A DNA stretch of 64,000 bases from Scalesia atractyloides (lineage: Eukaryota > Streptophyta > Magnoliopsida > Asterales > Asteraceae), in the NCBI GenBank assembly GCA_947069175.1, contig CAMTDV010000003.1:42313606-42377605 (forward strand), given 5' to 3'. Shown here piece after piece: positions 32,873 to 42,466 of this stretch (positions are counted from its first letter, which is position 1; every line of letters begins with the position of its first letter). A model generated the notes under the pieces. The model worked only from the letters and a program-made list of their open reading frames with translations, was not told where the DNA came from and made no database searches. The position numbers were made by a program, and so were the translations under genes.

Positions 32873-33283
32873 ATTTTCACAGAATTCCGTAATAGGCCAT
32901 CCACTAGCTGTCACAGAGGAATATACATACAAATTATTCCTAAGAGGCACATAAAAATGATTAGTAAAAACGAGGTTCAAGATCCTTAGTCGCGCTTGGA
33001 TACTACCATATGCCAAGGACATCAGGATCTTGAGTAGAAGTTTCACCCTAATAGTTGTAAAATTTCAAATTTCCAATGTGTAGATGTGGCTAAGATTAAA
33101 GGATAGGATTTTGACCTAGTTACCCATGTTAATTTGACCGCTTAGGAGCTCATTATAACTACAAACCCAATTTTCACTCTTCCATCATTATAAACGGCAA
33201 AGTTGAAGCAATCAGGTCAGTTCTCTCTCTTTTCTCTCACTTTTCTTCTTGCATATACTTCATATTTCTCGCGCGTATCATAA
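32873..33283. other. Non-coding stretch right of element C
   Basis: This is AT-rich sequence with no frame, repeat or RNA gene that I recognise. Its right part (TATAAACGG near 33190, then a CT-rich leader) may be the promoter or leader of the dead gag fragment that follows. Confidence 0.3.
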
Positions 33284-33690
33284 ATGGCTAAGAAAAACCT
33301 TCGATCTTCTGATGTTTCTAAGTTTATTGACTAGAAGATCCTAGAATCTTCTGAAGAGAAACTCTGTTCCTTTGATGATCAATGCACTGGGCACTTATTC
33401 ACCTCATAATTTCTATCGGAAAAAGTTGTTGTCCAACCCTTCGATCCTACCACCAAAGCTGATCTTTGTTCCAGAATTTGGCTCAGTTTTCCGTTATACC
33501 CTTTCTGTATTGGCTTCACCTTCCCATTCAACCCTTTCGTGAATGAGTTCTTCAGCCTCACCAAGATTTGTTACTCCTAAGTTATGCCTTTAATGTGGAG
33601 AATCCTTTTCATGATTGACAAGCTCAATCGAAACTATTCCCTGGACGTTACTATCCCCACTAATAGTAAATATAAATGTATGAAAAGTAA
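33284..33690 (+). pseudogene. Dead fragment of a putative gypsy-type gag-like protein
   Basis: From ATG 33284 one phase stays recognisable for about 135 codons despite stops at 33332, near 33408 and near 33577. It shows FPLYPFCIGFTFPFNPFVNEFF, which resembles the N-terminal domain labelled putative gypsy-type transposon protein in plants (the block of the form YPFTPF...FF...). The similar hydrophobic continuation VMPLMWRILFMIDKLN fits. It ends where a MITE-like element begins at about 33691. The fragment has no pol near it, so it is an orphan remnant. Confidence 0.5.
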
Positions 33691-33940
33691 GGGTCTGTTT
33701 GACAACTTCTTAATGGGTAAGTGTTGAACCAGTCGGAGGTCTGAAATATTAAATGTTGAACCAGTAAGAGGTCTTACCCATTAAGAGTCGATATAATTTT
33801 TAATCGTTCATACAAATGTCTAACCACTTCAGATAAAAGGTCTTAACCATTCAGACTCAATATAATGATTAACCATTCAGAGACAAATGTCTGAACTATT
33901 CAGACATCTGTTTGCGAAACAAACAGTCTGAACCGTTAAA
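33691..33940. mobile_element. Small hAT-like MITE
   Basis: It opens GGGTCTGTTTGACAAC and closes with AAACAAACAGTCT, an imperfect inverted repeat. The interior consists of repeated GAGGTCTGAA, CCATTCAGA and GTCTGAA words on both strands, typical of a common plant hAT-type MITE family. The exact ends and target duplication are unclear. Confidence 0.55.
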
Positions 33941-34242
33941 TATTAAACCAGTAAAAAATCTAAACCATTAAAAATCATAACAGAAAACTAAAAAAGCAAC
34001 CTCGAAGTTCAAAATGGTACATGACTATCTATCCCCTTAATTTTAAAATCAAAATTATAAAAACATGTCGCTATATTTTTTTTCATACAACAAAAACAGA
34101 CATTTCGATGGAAAGGCCCTTCCTCACCAACGTTTCGAGGTAGTTCACTCGAAACTAAAACTTGACGACTTCACATATTCCAAAATCCAAAAGGAGCCTA
34201 TACACTCTTTCTCTAAAAAAACCACAAAACCCTAAGAAAACA

Positions 34243-35459
34243 ATGTCAGAGGATCTGAACTCCATCTTCAAACCAGGAACAGAGGTTGAAATCAGCAGCA
34301 ACGAGGAGGGGTTCCGAGGAGCATGGTACACGGGGACGGTAGTGAAATCGAAAAACCGGAACAAACTAATTCAAGTGGAGTACAAGACATTAATGGCGGA
34401 CGAATCGGGAAGAAAGCCGCTCCGTGAAACCTTAAATGTGGTCCAGTTGAGGCCTCTGGCACCTCGAGAGAAAGGCGAGCTGGAATTTAAGTTCAGCGAC
34501 GAGGTAGATGCCTATTATAATGATGGGTGGTGGGAGGGGGTTATTACGGGCGTTTTACCGGGTAACCGCTATGACGTCTTCTTTAGAGCCACTAGAGAAC
34601 AGCTGGAGTTTAGTGGCTCGGAGCTTAGGATTCATAGAGAGTGGTTTTACGGGAAGTGGCTTCCGCCGCTTCAACAACAGGAAGATGATGGGGAGGTAAG
34701 TAATTTCTTTATACTATTTATCATTTAGATTGCTTAATTGCAATTCAGCTCAACTTAACGTAAATTCAATTGACATGTCATTTCTGTATATTCACTGCCA
34801 CATTTTCGTTTCTTAGTTTCCATGCTACTTGAAAAAATGCAAATGAGAATAATAGATCTTGAAACAGTCAAAACACAAGTGTTTTTTGTTCTTTCTGGAA
34901 TCTGTTAAAACTGTCTGTGGTGGTGGTGTTGATGATTACAACAAACAAACACATAGTATGTTAACTATGTATGGTATGTTTTAATAATTTTTTCAACTAA
35001 CAACATGATTTACTGCAGGCATATATTTCTATAGAGTTGAACATCTCTAACAACGACAAGTTTAGTAAAGGAGCAACTGTAGAAGTATGCAGTGACGAGG
35101 AGGGCTTCTATGGCGCTTGGTTTACCGCCACAGTTGTTGAACAATTAAGCAACGGGAATTTCAAAATCGAATATAAATCCCTAAGAAACGATGACGATAC
35201 GGCTCTTCTTACAGAAATCGTTGATTCCAACCACATTCGTCCGTGTCCTCCTACGGAAACCATTGAGCATTTCCGTATGTTTGAAGAAGTGGATGCTTTG
35301 TGCAACGACGGATGGTGGGTGGGTGTGGTTTCTAAGGTTTTAAGCCGACAAAAGTACGAGGTGTTTTTTAGGGGCACGGACGAGGAACTGGTGGTCAAGC
35401 AGTCTGATTTAAGGCGGCATCTTGAATGGATCAATGGGAAATGGATATCGTCTTCTTCG
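34243..35459 (+). CDS. Agenet/Tudor-repeat protein (DUF724-like), two exons visible
   Basis: Exon 1 is 34243-34695 (151 codons, start in AAACAATGTC) and ends GAG/GTAAGT. Exon 2 begins after TACTGCAG at 35019 and runs in the same phase to TCG/GTATGT at 35459. A stronger donor CAG/GTAAGA lies at 35479/35480, and a TAA follows at 35481 if neither is used. The protein has four Agenet (plant Tudor-like) modules in two tandem pairs: residues about 9-74, 81-143, 166-227 and 232-290. Each pair has GTEVEISSNEEGFRGAWYTG / DEVDAYYNDGWWEGV type signatures. Such pairs recognise modified histone tails or bridge RNA and chromatin; DUF724 proteins are nuclear. I see no C-terminal DUF724 domain before 36650, so the gene may be a short form or truncated. 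It is the only host gene here without obvious damage. The 188-codon frame start at 34162 is upstream sequence read through. Confidence 0.8.
34696..35018 (+). other. Intron of the Agenet gene
   Basis: It is bounded by GTAAGT and a TTTACTGCAG acceptor, AT-rich, 323 bp, and keeps phase 0 between two exons that each encode an Agenet pair. Confidence 0.8.
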
Positions 35460-35483
35460 GTATGTAACTTGATTCACAGGTAA

Positions 35484-36650
35484 GAAATGTCATTTGATGT
35501 AGTAGTTATTAGTTGATGGAACTTGAAATTAGGTATCTACTTGGTCATGTGACTTTTGAAAAATCCACTACTCTTCTTTTTAGTTTTATTGAATGTCAAT
35601 CATTTAAGTTGTATGGGTTTGCTGTTACAATCTACAACACAAGTCAAAGTATGAATCTTGAAAATCTCAGCTTTGGGTATGGACTGACGGTATGTTCCAT
35701 TAACAAGTCAAAGAAAGCATCTTTGAGAATTTGATAAATGGGTATGGACTGACGGTATGTTGATTGAGGTCCCAAAATATTTGCATGGCACACAGTACAC
35801 CTAATAATGATGGACAGTAGTTTAGAATGGGTAAGGAGCGAGTCAACCTTCTTGAACGTTTAAAGTGACTCAGGAAGTGAGGCCCTTTTTTTAATTCTAT
35901 TTGAATAAGCTATAACTAATGGGTCGAAATCGCTGTTATTCAGATTAAGTTGTTAAAAATGTTGCATGTCTCCTCATATTCATGCTATGCGTCTAACTCG
36001 AATTAGCCTTAAATTGTTTTGAAACAATTATGGTATCAGTAGTTTCATACAAATGCTATATTTACTCTCGGTGGTTCTATTGAAGTTTCAAAAAGTTAAA
36101 ACAAATAAGGTGGAGAGCCATTGCTTGGCATAAGTGCATTCCGAATCAACAGTGTATGCAAAATTGATTGAGCCTACTGTGACAACACCTTTTTATTAGC
36201 TTAACATAACAGAAAGACACAAACAAGAGTTCTGTGTGATATGAAAGATTGAAGAACAGCCGATGGAGATCGATCCTGCAACACAGCCGAATGTGGACTT
36301 GACTCTGCAAAACGCCAGATTAAACTCAAGTGGCTTTTCGATGGAGTGATGGGCAGTGATTTCTGCTTCTCGATGAATTCTACTTCTATTCTCGATGATA
36401 TCTGTCAAAATGTTGTTTCAATGAGTCGATTTTCACAGTTCTGGCTGTCTATTTGATGATGCTCAAAACTCTTTTCAATTTGAACAACTTTTTACACCTA
36501 AATTACCACACCACTTTTGTCACTAGACCACTTTTAGACAACAGTTTTCTACACCTCAGAACTCTCTCAATGAGAAGTTTAATGTCTATCAACCATATTA
36601 TAATTATAATTATCTTAAAACTCCTTGAGATTTAAGAGGCCATTTGCAAG
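35484..36650 (+). other. Non-coding region downstream of the Agenet gene
   Basis: I see no exon that would extend the Agenet protein. A 22-bp direct repeat (GGGTATGGACTGACGGTATG core) is at 35674 and 35740. The minus-strand frame at 36196-36408 has no recognisable motif. Confidence 0.4.
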
Positions 36651-37370
36651 CGTTAGACAGGGTATGTTTGGTATGCCGTAATGGAATAGACGGGGGAATG
36701 AAATAGATGAGTGAATTGAATGGAGGAGAGAAAGAAAAGAACATTACCATTTCTATGTCATGTTTGGTTATCCTTGTAGGAAAGCAATGAATCGTTTTAA
36801 ATAACAAAAATACCCCTGCCTGATATATGTAATTACATAAACTATTTATTTGATTTTCGAAATTGATTATTTCACATTTTCGTTGCCATATTAAAAGGAT
36901 ATCATTTGATCATAATTCATATTTGTAATCATTTACAATGATCAATTCAATGAACTGAAGGGCAACTTCAACTTCATATTTGTATTCTGCTATTTAATAT
37001 TCACCTCAAAATTTCAAAACTCAAAGCAACTGTTGGAATTGACATATGAAGGAAGAATAAATTCAACCAACAGGCGTATAAACAAGATAAATCAACATCA
37101 AAAGTCATAAATTCTACATCTGGAACACAAGTAAATGGAATATTTATCAGGTACAATTAAGCTTTGAGCAAGCATAGTAATTAACTCGATATGAACACAT
37201 GGCAAAGGATTTCAACAACAGACACAAAAGCTTGCTCTGGCTCAATAGATCGTAATTTCACCGGTTCACATTACTTCTAATATGAATCGAGTCACCGTGA
37301 GAATAAAAAGTCGTACAAACAGGGATTTAAATTACGAATGTATTGAACACTTATTACGAAATATTACAGT

Positions 37371-37538
37371 CTTCTTTGATACCGCGAGGGCGTTCTTCCG
37401 TTGAGGCATCGATTTCATCGTTCTTTCGGCGAGGCTTCCGCCGGTGGCCGTGGAGGCTATGGCATTGATGAGTGCGGCGGTGGGTGTGGTCTTTCTGTGG
37501 TCTAGGTGGCCGATCATTCCGATGTTGACATGAGATTT
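37371..37538 (-). pseudogene. Fragment of organelle-type elongation factor Tu
   Basis: The minus strand reads KSHVNIGMIGHLDHRKTT and continues as TAALINAIAS, the G1 region of EF-Tu (GHVDHGKTT in working proteins). After a frame change near 37420 it goes on with DEIDASTEERPRGI, which in intact EF-Tu follows directly. The conserved Gly of the P loop is Arg here. The piece covers about 55 codons with no upstream or downstream part of the gene. It is therefore a captured or processed fragment of a nuclear gene for a chloroplast or mitochondrial EF-Tu. It lies next to transposon sequence. Confidence 0.75.
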
Positions 37539-37834
37539 AGTTCGCTAGAATTTCCAAGAGTAACTTGGACAGGGGATGTAGGATATATTAAAAGGAATGG
37601 AATGAGTTCTCTAACAATATTGGTGTGGAGGGATAAGTCGTTTGAAGTATGCCTCTTCACGTCATCGTCATGTCAACAAAAAGAGAGGATGCTTTTTCAA
37701 GAACTTATCAAGGGGATGGAGGATGGGCCTTCCCTTTTTTTTTTTTTAAATTCAACATGTTTTTTAATTAAATAAAGTTATAAAATAATCGTCTTAATAT
37801 TAAAAAAATCATTACATAACTTTAAAAAAAATTA

Positions 37835-38320
37835 ATAGTCTTCATCCGGCATGTCGTAATTGGTTTCGTTTTGTGCGTTGTTCCAAATGTATTCCATCCA
37901 GTCCGCTTGAAGATTTTGATGTGTGCACTCGTTACGTAGGGAGAATCCATTTAAATCTTGTTGTTTTACACTTACCGGAACAGAATTCTTGTTAGGCGCG
38001 TTTTCGTCGTACTCACAACTCCTCTACCTCCGTCTTCGATAATCATGTTATGCAGCAAGATACAAGCATACATAAAGTATCGCAACCTCTTTCGTGTAAA
38101 AGCACATGCTGGATGTTCAAGAATATATTATTTTTTTTGTAGAACCTCAAAACATCGTTCAATGTCTTTTCTCGCCGCCTCTTGAAACTTGGCAAATTTC
38201 TTTCTTTTATCGTCTGTCGAGTGAGAAATAGTTTTAACAATTGTAGAGTACGTTAGGTATATTCCATCCACAAGGTTGTCAGCAAAATAATCGGCCACTA
38301 ATCTATCATGGGCACCTAAA
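37835..38320 (-). pseudogene. PIF/Harbinger transposase C-terminal fragment
   Basis: Minus-strand pieces read GAHDRLVADYFADNLVDG, KKFAKFQEAARKDIERCFEVLQKK, HPACAFTRKRLRYFMYACILLHNMIIEDG and finally DMPDEDY. This is the C-terminal part of a plant PIF/Harbinger (DDE_4 type) transposase, containing the ARKDIERCFGVLQ block with the last catalytic Glu. Frame damage and a stop after LQKK show it is dead. The N-terminal half is absent: at 38328 it is replaced by a tandem repeat. Confidence 0.75.
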
Positions 38321-38327
38321 TATTAAC

Positions 38328-38430
38328 ACCGAAAAATAGATTAAATATATTATGTACAACGAAAAGTAAATTAAATATATTATGTACACCGAAAAATAAA
38401 TTAAATATATTATGTACACCGAAAAATAAA
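38328..38430. repeat. 30-bp tandem repeat, about 3.5 copies
   Basis: The unit ACCGAAAAATAAATTAAATA plus TATTATGTAC is repeated head to tail with few differences, directly beside the transposase fragment. Confidence 0.85.
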
Positions 38431-38960
38431 GATAACATTCTCGGTCTTGGTTTAATGCGGCTACCCTAGTTCGTGGTTGTGACGACGTTTCTTCTTCTAC
38501 CTCCATGATCATCTGTGCTGCCAGCATTACCGCGTTCGCAAAAAAAAATCGCCCACCCCCGAAGATGAGGAACACCACGATGAAGAAGAGTACATGCCTA
38601 AACCTTTATTAATATTATGGCAGTGGTGTGTAAAAAAGGGAGAGATATTGGAAAGATTGGGTTAAAATAGTGGAATAAGTGGTTGAAACGATGGAATGAA
38701 GGGTATATATTTATAAAAGTGGGAAAGAAAAAATGATTTTTTTTTAAATACAACCTTTTGTAATGGCTTTATTTCTCAAAAGGTGGGCCGGCATAAACGT
38801 CTCCAAGGAGACGATAAGAACGACGACGGGTGAAGGGGGCGGTGTGCTGAGACGTCGCCGATCCTAGCTAGACCTAAGCCGCTCTCCACACCAAGTAACC
38901 TAATGCTTCATTGTATTCCATTTACCAAACAATCTTATTTTCATTACTCTTAAATGGATT

Positions 38961-39684
38961 ATTCCATTCCCTCCCCATTATCTCATATCAACAATACCTG
39001 TGTCTTTCTCTCGTCTTGTACATAAGTAAACATTCACTTGAGTTTTATCATTAGCTTTAGCCCTTTTTTGCATCCCCTTGTTTGGTCAAGGAAACTTGTG
39101 GGAATTTTTTTTTAAATTGGGAGATTTTCTATGGCATCTTTGTTCACCCTTTCAAAATGTTATTATTAAAGAATTCTAGTTGGATAATTTGTCTTAGTTA
39201 AATGGTCCCCATAACATATCTTTCAAAGTCCAAGCATAAGGTTTATGATTTTTTTTAATTCCTCTATTTTTATTTTTAGCACTTCAATAATTAGAAAATT
39301 ATAAAATTGCGGTAGATAAAACGGGCAACAAGCTGTGTCGCAACCCTTTTTCAATTGTAAAACCGATCCTACTAAAAAAATGCTCTGGTTCTTCGGCGTT
39401 TATGAATGTAGTCGACCAATGTAAAAGATAAATGTTAGCTTAATACATTGGTAAATTAGTTCGATACCACTATGTAACATATGTAATTCATAACACGGTA
39501 AGTCCATGTTAATGCTTTAAAACACATGTAATTCCTTCTTAAGAAAATAAAATATTGTGAACTAATTAGAAAATTTAGATCGACTTACAATTTAACCTAT
39601 TTTTAAGTGTTTTAGGATTTTTAATTCAAAATTTAATTATGTATGAGTGATATGCATCTTAGTTTCGTATTTTTAAAAATTAAC
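38961..39684. other. AT-rich stretch without recognised content
   Basis: I see no frame longer than expected by chance, no RNA gene and no clear repeat here. Confidence 0.4.
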
Positions 39685-39863
39685 TGTCATTTACGTCGCT
39701 ATGGTTTGTCCACTTTTGTCAATTTCAGTCTAAATTTCAAAATTGTAACATTTTTCTCTCTGACATTCTCGAAACCTGTCATTTCAGTCCAAAAAACCAA
39801 CTCATTTAAATAAGTTAGCTTAAGGACGTAACTGACACTTAAACCTTAGGGACGTAAATGGCA
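39685..39863. mobile_element. Short inverted-repeat element (MITE-like)
   Basis: The left end TGTCATTTACGTCGCTATGG and the inverse of the right end TGCCATTTACGTCCCTAAGG match at 16 of 20 positions. The unit is about 180 bp and non-coding. The type is not assigned. Confidence 0.45.
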
Positions 39864-39961
39864 CATAACTCCTGTATTTTTTATTTTTTATTTTTAAACG
39901 TATTATTATTATTAATTATTAATATTATTATTATTATTATATACACAGTTAAGAATTAGCA

Positions 39962-40200
39962 TTTGGTACCAGATACTGATATCGAATTTTCCGTACCGAA
40001 TTATTTCTGGTACCGATTCGGTACCCACTTGTTGGCGTTTTCAGTACCAGCACTTTTGGTTCGGTTCGAAACGGTATTTAACCGAATTTTACCTTTAAAT
40101 ACCAGTACCGTACCGCATCAAACATTTTCGGTACCGATACCGGTATCCATATTTGATGATTTTTTTGCACTGGCACTTTCGGTACTAATACTGAGCTGAT
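39962..40200. repeat. GGTACC-rich repeat of MITE type
   Basis: Words such as GGTACCGATTCGGTACC, CCGGTA and GGTACCGATACCGG recur on both strands, as in a widespread plant MITE family. No ends could be fixed. Confidence 0.4.
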
Positions 40201-40221
40201 TTTATGGTATTTTTGGTTGCT

Positions 40222-41195
40222 TCTACATGCTGCTTGTATACAAACTTAAGAAAAACCAGTTATTCCTTAAACTCTTGGAAACTGGTTCAAAACTCGAGAA
40301 TCGAATTAATGATGGAACATTCTGTGGAAGTGCTTAGGGCTGTTTATGGTTCGGTTTTTGACGGTTTTTAGGTCAAACCGTTTGTAACGGTTTTTTATTA
40401 TCAAAAACCGAAACCGAACAATTGACAATTAAAACTGAACCAAACCAAACCATTACTAACAGTTTGGTTTCGGTTTGGATTATGGTTTAGACTTATAGAT
40501 CTTTACAAAAAAATGCTATAAAAGTTAAACTAAAAAAGTTATCCTAAATGCGTAAAAAAAGCTTGTATATTAGTAGATTATGTGTTGATGATTATACTAT
40601 TACATATTAACAACTACTAGACCAAATCAAGAACTAAATAAGCAAAATATATAAGATTTTATAGTGACGTTTAAAAACAAATAAAGAATGATGATAAAGG
40701 TGATGAAACAAGCTTGTCATATAATATAATCTGAGACTGAGAAGTAAATTAAGCTAATAAAATTTCCGATATTTATCTTAATTTGACCAAATATATAATA
40801 TAAGTTTACTATATACATAATACACACATTATGAATATGTAAAAATAATATATATTATCAAATCTAATGGTCCGGTCCGGATTTTTACGGACGGTTTTTT
40901 GTATAAACCACAAATCAAACCGTTGATTACGGTTTCAAAATTTTGAAACCGCCTGACCGAAAGTTAGAGAAAAAACCGACCATGAAACAAACGGATGACT
41001 AGTTTGGACGGTTTCATGGTTTAAAACCAAACCATGAACACTCCTAGGAGTGCTCAAGCATTTAAACTCGACACAGTCTTGAAACTTTCAGATGTAAAAG
41101 GTATTGATGGAAAAACAACTATTTTGCATTTTGTAGTACTTGAAATTATTCGGTAAGAAAGTATAAGAGCTGGAAAAACAACCGAACAGACCAAA
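40222..41195 (+). pseudogene. Formin FH2-domain pseudogene split by a hAT-like insertion
   Basis: Left of the insertion the + strand reads LRKNQLFLKLLETG...NRINDGTFCGSA. Right of it, it reads QAFKLDTVLKLSDVKG followed by IDGKTTILHFVVLEIIR. Together these are the C-terminal part of the FH2 actin-nucleation domain of plant type-I formins. The next codons read TAA GAA AGT ATA AGA GCT, where a formin would have Ser-Glu, so TCA has become TAA. A frame disturbance is also seen at the left edge near 40245. No other formin exons are seen. It is a dead gene fragment lying beside LTR-element remnants. Confidence 0.8.
40335..41046. mobile_element. Non-autonomous hAT-like element, 712 bp
   Basis: It starts TAGGGCTGTTTATGGTT and ends with the inverse of TAGGAGTGTTCATGGTT. 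It is flanked by 8-bp repeats GAAGTGCT (40327-40334) and GGAGTGCT (41047-41054), identical at 7 of 8 positions. The size of the duplication and the TAGGG-type ends fit the hAT superfamily. There is no transposase. It interrupts the formin FH2 exon. Confidence 0.85.
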
Positions 41196-41255
41196 AAACT
41201 CTCCCCCTTTAGTTTTTTGATGAACTTCTAGAAGACTATGTTAATACTTCTCGAG

Positions 41256-41330
41256 TGTCACACCCCGATTTCTGGTGGATTTTCGGAAAGTAAATAAACA
41301 AAGTACAATAACAAAATAGGCAAAAAAATG
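41256..41330 (-). repeat. Tail of a Tekay-type LTR, possibly the 3' LTR remnant of element F
   Basis: The minus strand ends ACCAGAAATCGGGGTGTGACA, closely resembling the LTR end of F beside its primer site (ACTGGAAATTGGGGTTTGACA). Only some 75 bp separate it from the end of the upstream ORF of F, so the rest of the element would have been deleted. Confidence 0.45.
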
Positions 41331-41337
41331 TCTTCAA

Positions 41338-42305
41338 TTATCCCTTCTCGCTTTCACCAGTCTTGTGAGTCTTTGAACCATCCTGCTGGTTGTCCTCTTG
41401 CTTCGTCCACATGTCATTGTATCCGTTATGTTCTTTCACCGCTTGGATGATTACACAGGAGTTGGCGGTTGAGGAGGTTGTGGTTGTGGAACAACAGGGT
41501 AGGAGTAACTTGGGTTTAGATAACCAGGGTTTGTGTTTGGATACCCATAGTTAGGATATCCAAGATATGTAGGTGGGAAAGATGGTGGATAGTAATAGTT
41601 GTGTATGACCGCTTGTACATAGGGGTCATATGATGGAGTTGTGTTAGCATACTCCATTGCTACTGAAGTATAGGGGTTATCGTACCCCAATGAGTTTAGG
41701 TATGTTGGTATGGGGTTATCAAAGCCTGGTGGTGTAGGACCTTTGGCTAGAGCAGGTTTAGAGGGTTATCCCATATGTGGATCCTCTTGCATAGGTGCAT
41801 AGTGACTAGTGGTTGGAGGAAGAGAGGGCGATGGCTAAGAGGTACTCCTGGTCGCACCAACATTCTTGGTTTGGTGCGGTTTTTACTCTACTGCGCTTGT
41901 TGTTCTACCAGTTGGTGGGGCAGTACGTGGGCGTCATCCTATGGAGGAGGAGGAATTTCAGGAGCTTCATGAGAAGGTGTATGTGGGTTTTCAGATGAAT
42001 GATGCTCGGGCTATTATAAAAGGTGAACTGGTTGAATTATATGTTCCATTAGTCTGGACCATGGTACAAGGAACCGTGGTAAGATGCAGTGTCACTGGAT
42101 AGTTCGATAGGGTGGTATTTCGTTCCGGAGTTTGGCATCTCTGGATCTAAATCGTTATCTTGTGGAATCTAGCTAGGATGAGGGGAATTCAGGTAATTGG
42201 ATGCATGAAACGATCCACTAGATTGATGTGAATGTGATTGTTGGGGTCGCGGTGGTCCTCGTCCCATCATTGGTCTCTTGCCTTGTCCTCATCGTCGTGG
42301 AGGCA
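41338..42305 (-). pseudogene. Upstream ORF (ORF0) of element F, Pro/Tyr-rich
   Basis: The N terminus lies at about 42305 (ATG after the leader) and the end is TAA at 41338. The best part is the minus-strand frame 41690-41451, with YDPYVQAVIHNYYYPPSFPP, repeated GYPNYGYPN words and PQPQPPQPPTP. It ends in a charged tail rich in Lys/Glu/Gln. The motif P-Y-x-Q-A-V-x-H-N followed by Tyr-Pro repeats and PQPQP is shared with the ORF0 of element E at 53344-54482. The middle is broken by frame changes. No known domain is recognised. The frames on the + strand at 41775-42102 are shadows. Confidence 0.6.
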
Positions 42306-42450
42306 TTTTCCTGTTAATTATATAAAATCAATAACTATAGGAGTACTAGCCTAGTCCTAGAGGACTTAGACTTGGAGTTTCCTGCCGAACCTGCGATCGT
42401 GATATTTGAGTTTAGACACAAAAGGCTAGTGTCTAAGTCCCTCAAATTGT

Positions 42451-42464
42451 AGCTCTGATACCAA
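42451..42464 (-). other. Primer binding site of element F
   Basis: The minus strand reads TTGGTATCAGAGCT two bases after the LTR end TTTGACA, again the initiator-Met type. Confidence 0.9.
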
Positions 42465-42466
42465 CC

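Larger units (their letters stand above)
36655..38960. mobile_element. Inverted-repeat-bounded region holding gene and transposase fragments
   Basis: The left side has GTATGTTTGGTATGCCG with ATGGAAT, and the right side has the inverse ATTCCATTTACCAAACAAT near 38918. These resemble tails of plant MITEs of the form TTTGGTAN...GGAATGG. A second tail (CATGTTTGGTTATCC) is at 36759, so the left side may itself be a separate MITE. Inside are an EF-Tu fragment, a Harbinger transposase fragment and tandem repeats. Whether it moves as one unit is not shown. Confidence 0.35.

Noticed and set aside
36030..36041. TGGTATCAGTAG, similar to a primer binding site
   Set aside because: Only the first ten bases fit and there is no LTR end beside it or gag after it.
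37740..38830. A complete Harbinger transposon with terminal repeats
   Set aside because: Only the C-terminal transposase part is present and I could not find matching terminal inverted repeats with a 3-bp duplication close around it.
41775..42102. Three overlapping + strand frames of 61-78 codons
   Set aside because: They lie opposite the broken ORF0 of element F and show no recognised motif.
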